This document shows, in pieces, positions 53,983 through 61,610 of a stretch of DNA of 63,547 nucleotides. Positions within the stretch are counted from its first letter, which is position 1. Each line of letters begins with the position of its first letter. Source of the stretch: Myxococcota bacterium (GTDB taxonomy: Bacteria; Myxococcota_A; Polyangia; HGW-17); contig JAHJMN010000052.1 in assembly GCA_018821305.1 (NCBI GenBank), forward strand, positions 1 to 63,547. The letters run 5' to 3'. The position numbers and the translations under genes are program-made. Below the pieces are notes generated by a model. It worked only from the letters and a program-made list of their open reading frames with translations, did not search any database and was not told the DNA's origin.

Positions 53983-54651
53983 ATGGTATTATCAAAGAAA
54001 ATCGATACGGGTTTTGCATTCATGAAATGGCCTGTGGGGGCCGCTGCCGGGCTTTTAATGATCCCGGCCCTGTGGGCTTTTGGTGCAAGTGTAATTAAAA
54101 TGATCCAGCGCCCCGGGGTTTCGATACCGTTCGGTATCGGCTTCGGAGGGTATTTTGTGCTCTGGAAGTTATTCTTCCGCAGTCGTAGTTTCGGTAGTGT
54201 ATTTTCCACTTTCGAGCACGAACTTACCCATGCCCTGTTTGCCTGGCTCACGCTGCACCGGGTTACAAATCTGCGGGTTACCTGGTCATCAGGGGGAAGT
54301 GTTTCCTTTACGCCTCCGGGAAACTGGCTTATTTATCTCGCTCCGTATTTTTTCCCGACTATTACTTTCATGTTGCTTCCTTTTACCCTTTCGGGAGCAT
54401 CATCAGTGTTTATTGCCGCCGTGGGTGTCTCTGCAAGTTACCACATGACTTCCACCTGGATTGAAACTCACTTTAGTCAGACGGATATTCAGCAGACGGG
54501 TTTTTTATTCAGTTTTCTGTTTCTACCCACGGCTAACTTCATCTGTTACGGAGTGATTATTTCGGTCCTCATGGAAAAGGGTCACGGTTTTGGTGCGTAC
54601 TTCAGTCAACTCAGTTATTATGCAAGCCGCGTCTGGTCGATTATTTTCTGA
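53983..54651 (+). CDS. M50-like membrane metallopeptidase
   Basis: 222 residues starting at ATG 53983, 4 nt after the preceding stop. Several hydrophobic segments surround the zinc motif FEHELTHALFAW (HELTH at 79-83), a site typical of site-2-protease-like and 'M50 family' membrane proteins. A short beta-hairpin (LRVTWSSGGSVSFTPPGNWL) separates the motif from the next membrane helices, as in S2P-type folds; YHMTSTWIETHF is a candidate for the third ligand region. Proteolysis within the membrane is inferred from the motif; the substrate is unknown. Confidence 0.75.
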   Translation: MVLSKKIDTGFAFMKWPVGAAAGLLMIPALWAFGASVIKMIQRPGVSIPFGIGFGGYFVLWKLFFRSRSFGSVFSTFEHELTHALFAWLTLHRVTNLRVTWSSGGSVSFTPPGNWLIYLAPYFFPTITFMLLPFTLSGASSVFIAAVGVSASYHMTSTWIETHFSQTDIQQTGFLFSFLFLPTANFICYGVIISVLMEKGHGFGAYFSQLSYYASRVWSIIF

Positions 54652-54668
54652 CAATATTCTGAAAACGA

Positions 54669-54686
54669 TTTCACAATATTGTGAAA
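54669..54686 (+). promoter_or_regulatory. 18-bp perfect palindrome upstream of the metallothionein-like gene
   Basis: TTTCACAATATTGTGAAA, 144 nt before the start codon. A hairpin CTTCGC/GCGAAG (54778-54794) lies in the leader. The palindrome is a candidate operator for a dimeric, perhaps metal-responsive, repressor. It could also belong to the end of the preceding gene. Confidence 0.5.
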
Positions 54687-54829
54687 AACAGAACTTGGGA
54701 TAAAAATATTTAACTATTAAAGTTAATATAAACAGATGCTTATGGAAAGGGCACGGGAATTGCTTTCGGAAGGGGTCCTTCGCATGAAGCGAAGATAAAC
54801 CCGGGCTGTGTTGTCCAAAGGAGTCATAA

Positions 54830-55231
54830 ATGCTGAAAATATTTTTCCCCGTCCTTTTAACCCTCACTTTAGTTTCCTGTGGCAAAGAAAAGAAGGCCGA
54901 TAATCAGGACAAAAAGACAGTAAAATCAGAAGTCAAATCGGATTGCAAATGCGGTAAAGATTGCAAATGTAATAAAGACGGCAAGGGCTGCACCTGCGGT
55001 AAAGACTGCAAATGCGCTAAAGACGGCAAAGCTTGTACCTGCGGTAAAGACTGCAAATGCAACAAAGACGGCAAGGGCTGCACCTGCGGTAAAGATTGCA
55101 AATGTAATAAAGACGGCTCAAGTTGTAATTGCGCTGGAGAAGTAAAAGGTTGTGGCGGAGATTCTCCGTGTAAAAAAGATACACCCTGCAGCGGCGCAGC
55201 TGATAAACCCTGCGCAAAATCCGGAAAATAG
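54830..55231 (+). CDS. Lipid-anchored metallothionein-like Cys-rich lipoprotein
   Basis: 133 residues. Signal peptide with lipobox LVSC (Cys17), a short Lys/Asp-rich spacer, then about four 15-residue repeats (GKDCKCNKDGKGCTC) from C39, each with four Cys in C-x-C-x3-C-x-C pattern. A further Cys-rich tail (SCNCAGEVKGCGGDSPCKKD) brings the total to more than twenty Cys. Cys-x-Cys density with Lys and no aromatics is the composition of metallothioneins, here exported and lipid-anchored. Likely binds soft metals (Cu, Zn, Cd) outside the cytoplasm. GGAG precedes the ATG. The TAG stop is the end of a B element. Confidence 0.75.
   Translation: MLKIFFPVLLTLTLVSCGKEKKADNQDKKTVKSEVKSDCKCGKDCKCNKDGKGCTCGKDCKCAKDGKACTCGKDCKCNKDGKGCTCGKDCKCNKDGSSCNCAGEVKGCGGDSPCKKDTPCSGAADKPCAKSGK
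54944..55123 (+). repeat. 45-bp tandem repeat, 4 units, in frame
   Basis: Units encode CxCGKDCxCxKDGKx. DNA differences are few and mainly synonymous (GATTGCAAATG vs GACTGCAAATG), so the array is recent or homogenised. Confidence 0.85.
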
Positions 55232-55498
55232 ACCGCTAGCGGAGTAACAGGATCGACAGATTAAAAGTGTTTATTTAGTTACTGTCCTGAAATACAATAA
55301 ATCAAATTTTTCGCCGATTTTTTGCTCCATCCTTTGCAATTTTACATTGATATTGGATGTTTAACCGCTGATCCTGACCCTGTTTCCCTGATTACCTGAT
55401 TGCCTGTTAAAAACAATCAGGGCACAGGTAATCTGCTTTTTTTTTACTGAAGCTTTTCTTGAAAATCGGATACTATAGTATTACTCCGAACGCGGCCT
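55228..55498. repeat. B element, copy 11, with nested A fragment, starting on a stop codon
   Basis: The left end ATAGACCGCTAGCGGAGTAA overlaps the TAG stop of the metallothionein-like gene. The right end is TATTACTCCGAACGCGGCCTG. The left half of an A element (GTTACTGTCCTGAAATACAA to TTTTTTGCTC, 55277-55327) interrupts it, and the B sequence resumes with ATCCTTTGCAATTTTACATTG. Confidence 0.75.
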
Positions 55499-55516
55499 GA
55501 TGCTGGAACTGGAATT

Positions 55517-56863
55517 ATGAAAATACTCATTGTGGAAGATGATCCCTCCGCAAGAAATCTTGCGGAGTACAATCTGGGAAAAATGGGCCATGCGTGCACC
55601 GTGGCGTCTGATGGTTGTGAAGCTCTTAAAATCCTTAAAAAAAACAAATTCGACGTTATCCTGACAGATGTTAAAATGCCCTGTCTCGGCGGGCTTGAGT
55701 TGCTGGAAGCAGTCCGGAAAACTGATAATGATACTATGATTATCATCATGACGGCCTTTGGCGATATAGAAATGGCAGTAAAAGCCATGAAAGCCGGAGC
55801 CTGGGACTTTATAACCAAACCTTTCAGTCGTGATTATCTGGGAATTCTGATGGATAAAGCCGCAGAGCATCTGCATTTGCGACAAACGGTAAAGGATTTT
55901 GAAAAACGGCTGGAAGGTGTCGAGCGGCAGATAATTTATTCACCACAAAGCCCCATGACGAAAATCATTTCTCTAGTAGACCGGGTCAGCAATACCGATC
56001 ACACTGTGTTAATCACCGGTGAAAGCGGCACAGGTAAAGAACTGATTGCAAGGAGAATTCACGCGCGGAGTCCCTTCTCAAAAGGGCCGTTTGTTGCGGT
56101 AAACTGTGGAGCTATTCCCGCAGGTCTTATGGAAAGTGAACTGTTTGGTCACCGCAAGGGAGCATTTACCGGTGCGACGGAAAACCGTAACGGGCGATTT
56201 CAGAGTGCCGACGGTGGTAGTCTTTTCCTCGATGAGATCTCCGAACTTGATTATTCACTTCAGACGAGATTGCTCAGAGTCCTTGCGGAGGGGGAAGTCG
56301 CCCCCGTGGGTTCCGATAAAAGTGAGAAATTAAATGTCCGGGTTATAGCTGCCACAAACCGTGATTTATCAGGAATGATCTCAACTGGCAGTTTTCGCGA
56401 AGATTTGTACTTCCGGCTCAATGTCATTAATATTGATCTTCCTCCCCTGCGGCAACGAAGAGAAGATATTGCAGTTCTTTTCAGGCATTTTATTTCAATT
56501 TATTCTCAGGGACGAAGTTTCCGGTGGGATGCCGAATTTGAAAAACATCTGACTTCCCTTTTATTGCCCGGGAATGTAAGGGAGCTGGAAAACCTGGCCA
56601 AGAGATTGACCATATTGTCCGACGGGGAAGAATTGACGAGGGAAACTCTGGAGATGAGTTCTGTTAATCGTCCCTGTGATGATCACAATTGTCCATTTAC
56701 TCTGACTCCCGAGGGTTTCGGTCTGCTGGATCTTGAAAAACATGCCATATGGTCATCTTTAGAGTACAATCGCTGGAATGTGTCAAAAACTGCGGAATAT
56801 CTTAAGGTTCCACGATATTTCCTGGCGTACCGGATGGAAAAATATGGAATTAAAAAGCCGTAG
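55517..56863 (+). CDS. NtrC-family sigma-54-dependent response regulator
   Basis: 448 residues: receiver domain with acidic pair at 8-9, phospho-acceptor D51 (VILTDVKMPCLGG) and conserved Lys101; AAA+ domain from about 140 with Walker A GESGTGKE (168-175), GAFTGA (215-220, the sigma-54 contact), Walker B GSLFLDEI and arginine fingers in YFRLNVINIDLPPLRQRRED; C-terminal Fis-type helix-turn-helix (about 405-445, WNVSKTAEYLKVPRYFLAYR). It activates RNA polymerase-sigma54 at unknown targets. Its gene overlaps the histidine kinase gene by 20 nt, so the two form a cognate pair. Confidence 0.95.
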   Translation: MKILIVEDDPSARNLAEYNLGKMGHACTVASDGCEALKILKKNKFDVILTDVKMPCLGGLELLEAVRKTDNDTMIIIMTAFGDIEMAVKAMKAGAWDFITKPFSRDYLGILMDKAAEHLHLRQTVKDFEKRLEGVERQIIYSPQSPMTKIISLVDRVSNTDHTVLITGESGTGKELIARRIHARSPFSKGPFVAVNCGAIPAGLMESELFGHRKGAFTGATENRNGRFQSADGGSLFLDEISELDYSLQTRLLRVLAEGEVAPVGSDKSEKLNVRVIAATNRDLSGMISTGSFREDLYFRLNVINIDLPPLRQRREDIAVLFRHFISIYSQGRSFRWDAEFEKHLTSLLLPGNVRELENLAKRLTILSDGEELTRETLEMSSVNRPCDDHNCPFTLTPEGFGLLDLEKHAIWSSLEYNRWNVSKTAEYLKVPRYFLAYRMEKYGIKKP

Positions 56864-57926
56864 ATCCTTCTTTAAATCACTGTTTCATTACCGGGATATA
56901 CTGTTTTTCTGGTTTCCCGTTTCAACTATTACGATTCTGCATTTTCTGTCACCCACTCATATCCACTGGATACACGATATTCTTCGCAGGCTTTACTACA
57001 TACCACTGGTTTACTTCGGTTTCAAACACGGTCTTGCAGGGGGAATAACCGGGGCCATTTTTGTCACGCTGATTTATTTTCCCCACGCATTTATTACATC
57101 GCTTCCCATGGATCCCGGGCACACCGTTGAAAAACTGATGGAAATAGTCACATATTTCGGGGCCGCGGGGGTATCGGGAATAATCGGAATGAAGCAACTT
57201 GCTCACGAGGAAGCTCTACGCAAGCATCTGGAACTACAAAACAGGATGCAGGCCCATCTTGTGAGGCGGACCCGTATGGAAGCGCTTGGAGGCGTAGTTT
57301 CTGGTCTTGCTCACGAACTTAAAAACCCCCTTCATATTATGCAGGGAACGGCAGAAATCATATCAGATCTGATTCCTCCGGATAGTCCCGAAACAAAGCT
57401 CTGGGAAAACCACGTTTCTGAAATCCATCGAATGGAGCGGATTACCGACAGATATCTTAGTTTTTCCCGGGAGGAAACCGGTGCACTGAAACCAACGGAT
57501 ATTCAGGTTTTACTCAGGAAAACCGCAGAACTCTACCGGGTAAAAGCAGATAAATCAGGAGTAATAATTCATCTTCCGGAAAATACCGGAACACTGATCC
57601 TTGAAACCGATGGAGATGCACTTCTGCAGGTTTTTCTTAATATTACTCTTAATGCAATCGAAGCTTTTGAGGGTAAAAGCGGCAACGTATGGTTTAAAAT
57701 TGAGGAAGACAGCAATTTTGCAGTGGTAAAAATACTTAATGACGCAAAGCATATACCGCAAGAAATTGAAGAGAAGATCTTTGATCCGTTTTTTACCACA
57801 AGAGATGACGGCAGTGGACTGGGGCTTTCAATAAGTCAATCGGTAGTTCAGAGCATGGGAGGATTTTTAAGCCTTAAGCAGGAAGAAAACCTCGTATGCT
57901 TTGAGATAAAAATTCCGATCAATTAA
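56844..57926 (+). CDS. Membrane sensor histidine kinase, partner of the NtrC-type regulator
   Basis: 360 residues from the ATG at 56844, within the last codons of the regulator gene (GGATGGA upstream). Four or so membrane helices in the first 115 residues resemble a short integral sensor domain. HisKA has the phospho-acceptor H157 (GLAHELKNPLHIM); HATPase has ITLNAIEAF (N box), a degenerate G1 region and SGLGLSISQSVVQ. It senses a membrane or intramembrane signal. It phosphorylates the upstream-encoded regulator. Confidence 0.92.
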   Translation: MELKSRRSFFKSLFHYRDILFFWFPVSTITILHFLSPTHIHWIHDILRRLYYIPLVYFGFKHGLAGGITGAIFVTLIYFPHAFITSLPMDPGHTVEKLMEIVTYFGAAGVSGIIGMKQLAHEEALRKHLELQNRMQAHLVRRTRMEALGGVVSGLAHELKNPLHIMQGTAEIISDLIPPDSPETKLWENHVSEIHRMERITDRYLSFSREETGALKPTDIQVLLRKTAELYRVKADKSGVIIHLPENTGTLILETDGDALLQVFLNITLNAIEAFEGKSGNVWFKIEEDSNFAVVKILNDAKHIPQEIEEKIFDPFFTTRDDGSGLGLSISQSVVQSMGGFLSLKQEENLVCFEIKIPIN

Positions 57927-58074
57927 GGTGAGCCCCTTAAGTTCTCGAAAACTGACAATAAATACAAAGGTAAAAAAAGTAAAAAAGTGGGGAATAAAAA
58001 CCCACTTCAAGCGTCCAAGAGCGGCTGTGGATGAACTTTTTACAATGGTAAGTAAGTCCACTGGCAATGAAATG

Positions 58075-58102
58075 TTGATTTCGATCACATTTATGGTATA
58101 AC
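58075..58102 (+). promoter_or_regulatory. Sigma-70-like promoter of the Cys-rich lipoprotein gene
   Basis: TTGATT (58075-58080), 16-nt spacer, TATAAC (58097-58102). The next gene starts 46 nt downstream of the -10 and has a strong GGAGG site. Confidence 0.5.
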
Positions 58103-58148
58103 TTTTGAACTGAACAGCCAATTACGGCACTACACAGGAGGATACAAC

Positions 58149-58919
58149 ATGAAAAAATTACTTCTTATTCCCGCAATTTTAGCATCATTTTTTGCTGCCA
58201 GCTGCACTTCCGAAGACGCAGTCATTACTTGCGACAACTTTGACTACTTCCTTGAAAGTTGCGGAAACTGCTCCATGACAGCAGCCTGTACTGCAAATTA
58301 TGATTCCCTTGACCTTGATACTCAGCTTATGCTCGATGACTGCTCTGACTACATGGCCGACGCCGCTGATAATGGTTATTGCTCTGACTGGACCGGCGAT
58401 ATGGCAGCCTGTATTGCTTTAGCTGAAACTTACCTCGACATGGTCTGCACCGCCCCCATCGTATGTGGCGACGGCTACTGTGAAGGTAACGAAGATGTAA
58501 CTTGTCCCCAGGATTGTCCCGTTGACGACTGTGGCGACGGCGAATGCACCGGTGACGAAAATGAAATTAACTGTGCCGAAGACTGCGCAGTTGAAGACGT
58601 ATGTGGCGACAAAGAATGTACAGGTCTTGAAGATGAAGTAAGTTGTTTTGAAGACTGTGGCGGCGCTACCGTTTGTGACGACTATGATATTTATCTCGCC
58701 GGTTGCTGGACAGATTGTTCAATTATGACAACTTGCGAAGCTGAATACCTCACTCTTGAAAATTGGGATGAAGTAGAAGATTGTGCAGACGCTCTTGCTG
58801 CTGAAGCAGAAGATGAAACCTGCATGGACGTCGTTTCTATAGATGGAAACAGTTGTGACATCGTTCTTGAAGAAGCCCTCGGTTCCGAAGGCGAATGCAT
58901 TGACATCGCAAAGAAATAG
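58149..58919 (+). CDS. Acidic Cys-rich repeat lipoprotein
   Basis: 256 residues. Lipobox AASC (about Cys19). A central section has three repeats of the form CGDGYCEGNEDVTCPQDC, as in the CGDG...E.C..DC modules of myxobacterial proteins. The flanking parts form two related domains, each with a CxxxxxxC..C pattern (CDNFDYFLESCGNCSMTAAC; CDDYDIYLAGCWTDCSIMTT), so the protein may be an internal duplication. Very acidic (Asp/Glu-rich). GGAGG 7 nt before the ATG. Function unknown. Confidence 0.75.
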   Translation: MKKLLLIPAILASFFAASCTSEDAVITCDNFDYFLESCGNCSMTAACTANYDSLDLDTQLMLDDCSDYMADAADNGYCSDWTGDMAACIALAETYLDMVCTAPIVCGDGYCEGNEDVTCPQDCPVDDCGDGECTGDENEINCAEDCAVEDVCGDKECTGLEDEVSCFEDCGGATVCDDYDIYLAGCWTDCSIMTTCEAEYLTLENWDEVEDCADALAAEAEDETCMDVVSIDGNSCDIVLEEALGSEGECIDIAKK

Positions 58920-58984
58920 TTCCCCCTTTCTCTTTTAAAAACAACCCCCGTAAAAATTAAAGCCAATATTACAAAAAGCTTCTC

Positions 58985-59003
58985 ACTCCGATAGCGGTTT
59001 AGC
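58985..59003. repeat. B terminal fragment
   Basis: ACTCCGATAGCGGTTTAG, an isolated copy of the B terminus. Confidence 0.4.
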
Positions 59004-59066
59004 GGTTTTGATGCCCCTTGTGATCGTTGCAACCGTATCAGTTGAAGTTGTTAATAAAACTATGAC

Positions 59067-59305
59067 GCTTCCTGAGTAAAACGATAGTGTTTAATTTCAA
59101 AGAAAACCTTCAGGAAAAAGCCCCTGATTGCCCTGTTGCTGCTACTGCTTACCTGATTTCCTGATTTTTTTAACAGGGAATCAGGTAGTCAGGCAAACAG
59201 GTTCAGGATCAGGGCGTAACCATTCAATATCAATTAATAATTAAAAAGAACGTAATTTTTGATTCAATTTCCTCATTTCGATCCTTTTACTCTGCAAGTG
59301 GTCTA
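59067..59305. repeat. B element, copy 12 (uninterrupted internal block), ending on a stop codon
   Basis: GCTTCCTGAGTAAAACGATAG to CTGCAAGTGGTCTA. The CAATTAATAATTAAAAAG block is unbroken here and serves as the empty-site reference for the nested A at 32.8 kb. The terminal CTA supplies the TAG stop of CDS 59303-60700. Confidence 0.75.
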
Positions 59306-60700
59306 AATTTTTCTTCGGAAAGTGAGGGCTGTGATGGCCATTAAAAGCAGCAGGAGGGGAAAAGATGAGTGTTTTGAGGTGCCGGTTTTACAATTACAGC
59401 CGGAGTCTGAGTTATTTTCCTCACCGGAATCGGTCTGAGAATCCGTTCCACCGTCGGAAGAGTTCGTGCACTGACCGTTTGAGCAGGTTGCTCCATCGGG
59501 GCATGGTTCGTTGTTTCCGTATTCAAGACAACTGTCTTCGTCAAACTGTCCACAGTACTGTAGGACAGTAGGTGAGAAGCATGAGTACCCCGTTTGTGTG
59601 CACTCATCAGTGCAGCCTGCGGGGTTAAATTCACAAGTGCCATCGGTACAGACTTCGTCAAGACCGCAGAATTCCACCGACGACCATTCAAGACAGTTGT
59701 CGCCGTCGAAATTACCGCAGGTTTTAAAACCGTTTGAGCCTTCGCAAGTCCGCTCACCTTCTGAACATTCATCCTGACACTGAGGGGTAGGTTCAACGCT
59801 GATGGCATCGTACAAAAGGACCCGACGCAAATCGTAGTTTTCCCCGGTGTTGTCATTGAGTCTTACAAATTGCGTGGTACCTTCGTTAAGCCAGAAACTT
59901 CCAAGAAAAACCCAGTTACCTGCATTTGCCGCCTGATTTACTGAAACCGGAGTTTCGCCCCCGCTGTGTGATACTGTGTATGAAGCCTGCTGAGTCATGT
60001 CATTTACAGAGGGCGGAATCATTACGGAAATATCGTAGTTGCCCGCTACTGTAACATTGAGGCGCCAGCTTGCCCAGCTGTCTGCCAGGGTGTCATCCGT
60101 GGCGTAGGTATAATATGAATGCCCGTCCGTTCCCACCGCTTCATCCCACCAGTAGGTTCCGTGGTGTTCAAAACAATCGGAAGCATCATCAATTACCACG
60201 GGAGTGCCATTTATTTCGATATCACATGCGGGGGGAATTACCCCGCCAACGGGAATTATGTAGCCGCCATCAAAATAAGAAGCATCATAATTCCAGGTTC
60301 GCACCCCCGCAGCACAAGTGGAGCAGCAGTTTTCTTCCTCAACGGTGATGGTATTTCCCGAAACAGCGGTAACAAAAGCAACATGACCATAGGTTCCGAG
60401 GGTTCTGCAGGCAATGGCTCCAACGACAGGATAGGATAAAACCTCATAATTGGGATTCGCGTTGGCATACTGAGCCCAGGTTTGAGCATTTCCCCAGCCG
60501 GGAAGAGCCATATCCCAGTGACAGCATGCACTGTGCCAGGCATACCAGGTGCAGTTTCCGCCATTATCGCAGCAGGGATAAGGATTTGAGGCGCCGCAGG
60601 GGCATGTATCGTTGACACCACCGCAACTGTAAACTGCATGGGAATTCAATGGATATAAAGCCAGAAAAAAAGTCATAAATATAAAAGTTCTAGCGCTCAT
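59303..60700 (-). CDS. Secreted CHAP-domain hydrolase with golvesin-like domain and MYXO-CTERM-like tail
   Basis: 465 residues. Signal peptide ends SHA; a CHAP (NlpC/P60-like) amidase domain follows with catalytic Cys in GGNCTWYAWHSACC and His in TYGHVAFVTAV. Then a golvesin/CBM-like beta domain (CFEHHGTYWWDEA, SWRLNVTVAGNYDISVMIPP), then Cys-rich repeats (CSEGERTCEGSNGFKTCGNF). A sorting tail DSGCNCKTGTSK-hydrophobic-FRRKI ends it. It probably cleaves peptidoglycan peptide bonds at the cell surface. The tail matches that of the 45-48 kb surface protein. TAG stop lies in a B terminus. Confidence 0.85.
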   Translation of the reverse strand: MSARTFIFMTFFLALYPLNSHAVYSCGGVNDTCPCGASNPYPCCDNGGNCTWYAWHSACCHWDMALPGWGNAQTWAQYANANPNYEVLSYPVVGAIACRTLGTYGHVAFVTAVSGNTITVEEENCCSTCAAGVRTWNYDASYFDGGYIIPVGGVIPPACDIEINGTPVVIDDASDCFEHHGTYWWDEAVGTDGHSYYTYATDDTLADSWASWRLNVTVAGNYDISVMIPPSVNDMTQQASYTVSHSGGETPVSVNQAANAGNWVFLGSFWLNEGTTQFVRLNDNTGENYDLRRVLLYDAISVEPTPQCQDECSEGERTCEGSNGFKTCGNFDGDNCLEWSSVEFCGLDEVCTDGTCEFNPAGCTDECTQTGYSCFSPTVLQYCGQFDEDSCLEYGNNEPCPDGATCSNGQCTNSSDGGTDSQTDSGEENNSDSGCNCKTGTSKHSSFPLLLLLMAITALTFRRKI

Positions 60701-60804
60701 TTTTATGTCCTCATTTCTTTTGTGTCTTCTAAAACCTTCAGTGTCAATGAATTTATGCTGGTGAGGATACCTGCCAGATGCCGTTGTGCACCTGACGGAT
60801 ACAG
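60701..60804. other. Leader of the CHAP hydrolase gene
   Basis: AT-rich sequence upstream of the minus-strand start at 60700, no other gene. Confidence 0.4.
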
Positions 60805-60965
60805 GATGGGCACTGCTCCTGAACCTGTTCCCTGACTGCCTGCTTGCCTGTTAAAAATCAGGGAAACAAGAAATTAGTAGCAGGAACAGGGAGGCAATTT
60901 TTGCTTTGCAAAAATGCAAGGGGACAATCAGTGTCTCATTCCTGAAGGTAATTGTTTTTTTATTC
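60805..60965. repeat. B element, copy 13, truncated
   Basis: CACTGCTCCTGAACCTGTTC through CAGGAACAGGGAGGCAATTT to ATTCCTGAAGG. A GCTTTGCAAAAATGCAAGG insertion lies inside. The terminal repeats are lost. Confidence 0.6.
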
Positions 60966-61607
60966 TGTAATAAGGCAGCAATCGTCGCAGGGGGTTTCTG
61001 AGAGGTACAGGTTGTCGGGGCATTCTTCCCAACCCAGGGGAGTTTTCCAGTCATAGGGCGAAAGTCCATGGATTACAATTGTACCGCCGGTTGAGGCATA
61101 ACACATCTGCCAGCCTTCGGAATATCCCTGCTGTGTATTAACTATGAAGCACTGTGGCAGCAAAGCGCGATGAGCAAAGCAGTTGCCCTCAACATTCTCA
61201 ATTAGAAAAACATTTTCATCGGGGACGCACATCCATGTGTAAAGGGGCTCATCCCCGAAAAGCAGGCACTGATTTGGCTTCAAAGAATCAAGAGTAGTGG
61301 CTAGAAGACCTTCGTAACTGCAGTCATACCAACCATCTTCTTCGATGTATCGGGGATCTTTTTGATTCAAATATAAAATGCCGCCGTCTTCATTAATCCT
61401 GCATTTTTCAGTGTAAGTAGAATCTTTGTTGCTTACTCTTACACAGTGTTCGGACAGTCTTTCAGCAAAACACTGATTTTTTTCGGTGTAAATATGGATC
61501 GGAGTAAGGCATTTTACTTCTTCATCGTCAAACGGGTTGCGACAACCAGCAAGAAATGGCGATACAGCAAGAATTGACAGAGAAAAGAGAATAATTTTCA
61601 ATAACAC
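60960..61607 (-). CDS. Small Cys-rich lipoprotein
   Basis: 215 residues read from a GTG at 61607; a TTG at 61601 is the alternative start (MKIILFSLSILAV...), and neither has a clear ribosome site. Lipobox FLAGC (about Cys21). The mature protein has some 17 Cys in motifs such as CLTPIHIYTEKNQCFAERLS, PLYTWMCVPDEN, GNCFAHRALLPQCFI and a CDDCCLI end. It follows the von Willebrand A lipoprotein gene with 3 nt between stop and start. No family recognised. Confidence 0.65.
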   Translation of the reverse strand: MLLKIILFSLSILAVSPFLAGCRNPFDDEEVKCLTPIHIYTEKNQCFAERLSEHCVRVSNKDSTYTEKCRINEDGGILYLNQKDPRYIEEDGWYDCSYEGLLATTLDSLKPNQCLLFGDEPLYTWMCVPDENVFLIENVEGNCFAHRALLPQCFIVNTQQGYSEGWQMCYASTGGTIVIHGLSPYDWKTPLGWEECPDNLYLSETPCDDCCLITE

Positions 61608-61610
61608 TGC

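Noticed and set aside
57985-58007. AAGTGGG/CCCACTT hairpin as terminator of the kinase gene
   Set aside because: The T-run lies on the wrong side for the plus-strand gene, and no minus-strand gene ends nearby.
58917-58925. A-element terminus on the stop codon of the Cys-rich lipoprotein at 58149
   Set aside because: Only TAGTTC matches; the following bases do not resemble an A element, so it was not counted.
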